From JACTMJ01 sp039812845 (lineage in GTDB: Bacteria; Acidobacteriota; Terriglobia; Bryobacterales; Bryobacteraceae), in assembly GCA_039812845.1 (NCBI GenBank), contig JBDIBK010000175.1, forward strand, positions 1 through 7,463: 7,463 nt of DNA, written 5' to 3'. Of this stretch, positions 6,439 through 7,463 are shown piece after piece (the first letter of the stretch is position 1; each line of letters opens with the position of its first letter). The position numbers and the translations under genes are program-made. The notes beneath the pieces are model-generated. The model was not told the origin of the DNA, searched no databases, and saw nothing but the letters and a program-made list of their open reading frames with translations.

Positions 6439-6709
6439 TTTCGAGCAGCCGCCGGAGCTTGGGGTTGTCCTTTGGCGGTTTGTCGAGCATCGCCGTGAAT
6501 TTCTCGAACGCATCGGCGGAAAGCACAAAGTAGCGCTGGTCGAGCAGCACGGCTTCCGCCTCCCGGCAGGCCGTATCCAGCATGAACTCCGACCGGCTGC
6601 GGCCCAACGCCTCCGCCGCCCGATCGATCAGCGCCTTCTGCCGGCGGCTGGCCCGGATATTGATGGTTTCGCCACGAGCCCTCGTATTTTCGGTTTGCAT
6701 ATCCGCCAT
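6401..6709 (-). CDS. DUF1778 ribbon-helix-helix antitoxin, TacA-like
   Basis: 102 residues. The N-terminal ribbon-helix-helix DNA-binding domain is at ~13-55 (GETINIRASRRQKALIDRAA, then LGRSRSEFMLDTACREAE). The C-terminal part (~56-95: LLDQRYFVLSADAFEKFTAMLD, then NPKLRRLLETKAPWD) is the region that in this family wraps and neutralises the acetyltransferase. Members normally end close to the APW(D/E) motif; here six more residues (KGSSAV) follow, encoded by the 19-bp repeat. Start ATG 6709 has AGGAG (6718-6722) eight bases upstream. The frame is open far beyond it, to 7036, but the promoter lies inside that stretch, so the long version is rejected. ATG at codon 4 is an alternative. First gene of the operon, likely autoregulated with its toxin through the operator just upstream. 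Confidence 0.93.
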   Translation of the reverse strand: MADMQTENTRARGETINIRASRRQKALIDRAAEALGRSRSEFMLDTACREAEAVLLDQRYFVLSADAFEKFTAMLDKPPKDNPKLRRLLETKAPWDKGSSAV

Positions 6710-6721
6710 GGGATGGTCTCC

Positions 6722-6742
6722 TGTGTATACACATTTAGTGTA
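6722..6742. promoter_or_regulatory. Palindromic operator overlapping the -10 box
   Basis: 6722-6733 (TGTGTATACACA) is a perfect 12-bp palindrome, and TACAC-ATTTA-GTGTA (6728-6742) is a perfect inverted repeat with 5-bp arms that shares bases with it. The right arm covers much of the -10 box (6737-6742), so a bound ribbon-helix-helix antitoxin would block RNA polymerase. Ribbon-helix-helix antitoxins commonly bind short palindromes of this kind at their own promoter. That this is the actual site is inference. Confidence 0.6.
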
Positions 6743-6765
6743 CATCCATATGCGTACGTTGTCAA
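6737..6765 (-). promoter_or_regulatory. Sigma70-type promoter of the antitoxin-toxin operon
   Basis: On the minus strand TTGACA (6765-6760, perfect consensus) is followed after exactly 17 bases by TACACT (6742-6737, 4/6 to TATAAT). Transcription would begin near 6730, giving a leader of about 20 bases that includes the AGGAG site. This is the best promoter in the window. Confidence 0.8.
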
Positions 6766-6889
6766 TACAGTAACGAATTCCCGATTCTGCCGGGGGTTGG
6801 TTCCTTTGGACAGGAGTGAGCGAGTTCGCAAACCATAATGCCCTCTCGCGGCTATCCGCGGAGCAGCCGAAGGGAAGATTTTCGGCCTC

Positions 6890-6915
6890 AAAAACGATAA
6901 TCTGATTACGAATTC
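6890..6915. repeat. 26-bp short repeat, right copy (m2)
   Basis: 23 of 26 bases match 5827-5852. Here it precedes R2 by about 10-16 bases, whereas m1 overlaps the end of R1, so the two flanks are not simple copies of each other. The 120 bp between this element and the promoter (6770-6889) contains no gene I can support. Confidence 0.75.
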
Positions 6916-6940
6916 GCATAATTCGCATTGATGCGGAATT
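6911..6940. repeat. AATTCGCAT doublet and hairpin at the left edge of R2
   Basis: AATTCGCAT is present twice head to tail (6911-6919, 6920-6928). The second copy is followed after TG by ATGCGGAATT (6931-6940), which pairs with it except for one bulged G, giving a 9-bp imperfect hairpin with a 2-base loop. It spans the point where similarity to R1 begins (6926-6932). Confidence 0.6.
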
Positions 6941-7099
6941 GGAAAAGCCGCGCCGTTCTCGTGCCACGAAATTCGGAGACGAAATGGAAACGGAATCTCG
7001 AACCGCGAAGGCGAGGCCGCAAGCCAAAACCCACAAGCGCCACCGCTCCCCGCGACGAATCGGCCGGGGATCGATTGCCTGATGGATTTGAAAAAGGAT
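6926..7099. repeat. ~170-bp direct repeat, right copy (R2)
   Basis: Same-orientation partner of 5661-5835, offset 1264-1265 bp. It lacks one G relative to R1 (near 6942). After GGAT (7096-7099) it diverges into TATCGGATTACAACATCTGATTACG, which still contains the shorter CTGATTACGAGTTC relative of the m1/m2 elements (7116-7129). Confidence 0.92.
6984..7082 (+). CDS. Possible 32-residue basic small protein in R2
   Basis: Counterpart of the small ORF in R1, with the same length, start and stop. The upstream site is GGAGA instead of GGAGG, four bases before the ATG. It differs from the R1 version only by Trp to Arg at residue 28. Function unknown, and coding status doubtful for the same reasons as in R1. 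Confidence 0.2.
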   Translation: METESRTAKARPQAKTHKRHRSPRRIGRGSIA

Positions 7100-7204
7100 T
7101 ATCGGATTACAACATCTGATTACGAGTTCACATCCGAACCAGCCGCCTCAGCTCATCTGGTACTTGAACGCATATTTGTCGGCATCCTGTTAGCTTTGTA
7201 ATTG

Positions 7205-7463
7205 ATGAGACCAGATCCAGTCGCACCAGAAATCCGCGAGCTTGAGCGTGAATTCGATACCGCGTATCGCACCAATCCTCTTCTGCAAGTTGACCGTCCC
7301 ACGGCGACGTGGATGCTGTTAGGAGCCTTCGAGGTCACAATCACAGGACCAGCCGTTCGACGTGACTCACCAGACCTGCAGAAGAGTTCATTGCGCGAGA
7401 ACCTCCTAATCAACGCCCTAAAACACCCGCTCATGTGGCTGCGCGAATGCCCCGAGGGGAGGC
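7205..7463 (+). CDS. Hypothetical protein, 5' part only
   Basis: Open for 86 codons from ATG 7205 to the right edge without a stop; an in-frame TAA (7199-7201) lies just upstream, with TTG 7202 the only other start. The translation has a balanced, protein-like composition: acidic/basic helix-like EIRELEREFDTAYRTNP (~9-25), a hydrophobic TWMLLGAFEVTITGP (~35-49), then LRENLLINALKHPLMWLRE (~62-80). I recognise no family. There is no good ribosome binding site, and the promoter candidates upstream are weak. The opposite strand is open over part of this region but its translation is Arg/Ser-rich. Base composition is less GC-rich than the left half, as is that of the toxin-antitoxin leader, fitting an accessory region. 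Confidence 0.55.
   Translation, partial: MRPDPVAPEIRELEREFDTAYRTNPLLQVDRPTATWMLLGAFEVTITGPAVRRDSPDLQKSSLRENLLINALKHPLMWLRECPEGR

Noticed and set aside
6710..7036. Extension of the antitoxin frame upstream to an ATG inside R2
   Set aside because: The promoter and operator lie inside this stretch, ATG 6709 has a good AGGAG site, and the shorter product matches the family's length.
5661..7099. Integron gene cassette with attC sites, suggested by the repeat-flanked toxin-antitoxin operon
   Set aside because: The GTT-containing sites near 5868 and 7189 do not fit the GTTRRRY/RYYYAAC core pattern, the repeats lack the attC inverted-arm layout, and no integrase is present.
5661..7099. Composite transposon with R1 and R2 as insertion sequences
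   Set aside because: The repeats are too short to encode a transposase, have no terminal inverted repeats, and no target-site duplication was seen outside them.

Overview
The window is GC-rich bacterial DNA with two parts: a gene-dense left half (1 to about 4660) and an accessory right half (about 4660 to 7463). The long, GC-biased genes, the large MGH1-type glucosidase and the Kbp-like BON-LysM protein would fit a soil bacterium, perhaps an Acidobacteriota (Bryobacter/Solibacter-like). That placement is inference; no rRNA or marker gene is present.

Left half. A minus-strand gene (start 2471, running off the left edge) encodes a cytoplasmic-looking glucosidase of the MGH1-like/GH63-related (alpha/alpha)6-barrel group. 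Divergent from it, 2650-3060 (+) encodes a 136-residue BON-LysM protein with the same order of domains as E. coli Kbp/YgaU. It ends at a strong hairpin terminator (3088-3113). Convergent with it, 3115-4659 (-) encodes a single 514-residue polypeptide with a TssB-like N-terminal part, an Ala/Pro-rich linker and a TssC-like C-terminal part. It therefore looks like a fused type VI secretion sheath protein, with no other secretion gene in view.

Right half. About 1 kb (4660-5660) holds no gene I can support, but it carries a 9-bp tandem repeat (TTGTCCGGA, 5225-5260) and related GTCCGGACAAAC motifs. Next comes a complete toxin-antitoxin operon on the minus strand. It has a consensus-like promoter with an overlapping palindromic operator (6722-6765), a DUF1778/TacA-type ribbon-helix-helix antitoxin (6401-6709) and a TacT-type GNAT acetyltransferase toxin (5869-6381). 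The two genes are separated by exactly one unit of a 19-bp tandem duplication. The operon lies between two copies of a ~170-bp direct repeat (5661-5835 and 6926-7099, about 95% identical). Each copy contains a possible 32-codon basic ORF. Shorter repeats nest at the edges. At the right edge a plus-strand ORF of unknown function begins (7205) and runs out of the window.

How the genes relate. The glucosidase, BON-LysM protein and fused sheath protein do not form an operon: the first two are divergent and the last two convergent. The antitoxin and toxin are a classical co-transcribed pair. The most notable items are the fused sheath gene, the repeat-bracketed toxin-antitoxin cassette, and the 19-bp duplication that appears to have rebuilt the antitoxin/toxin junction.
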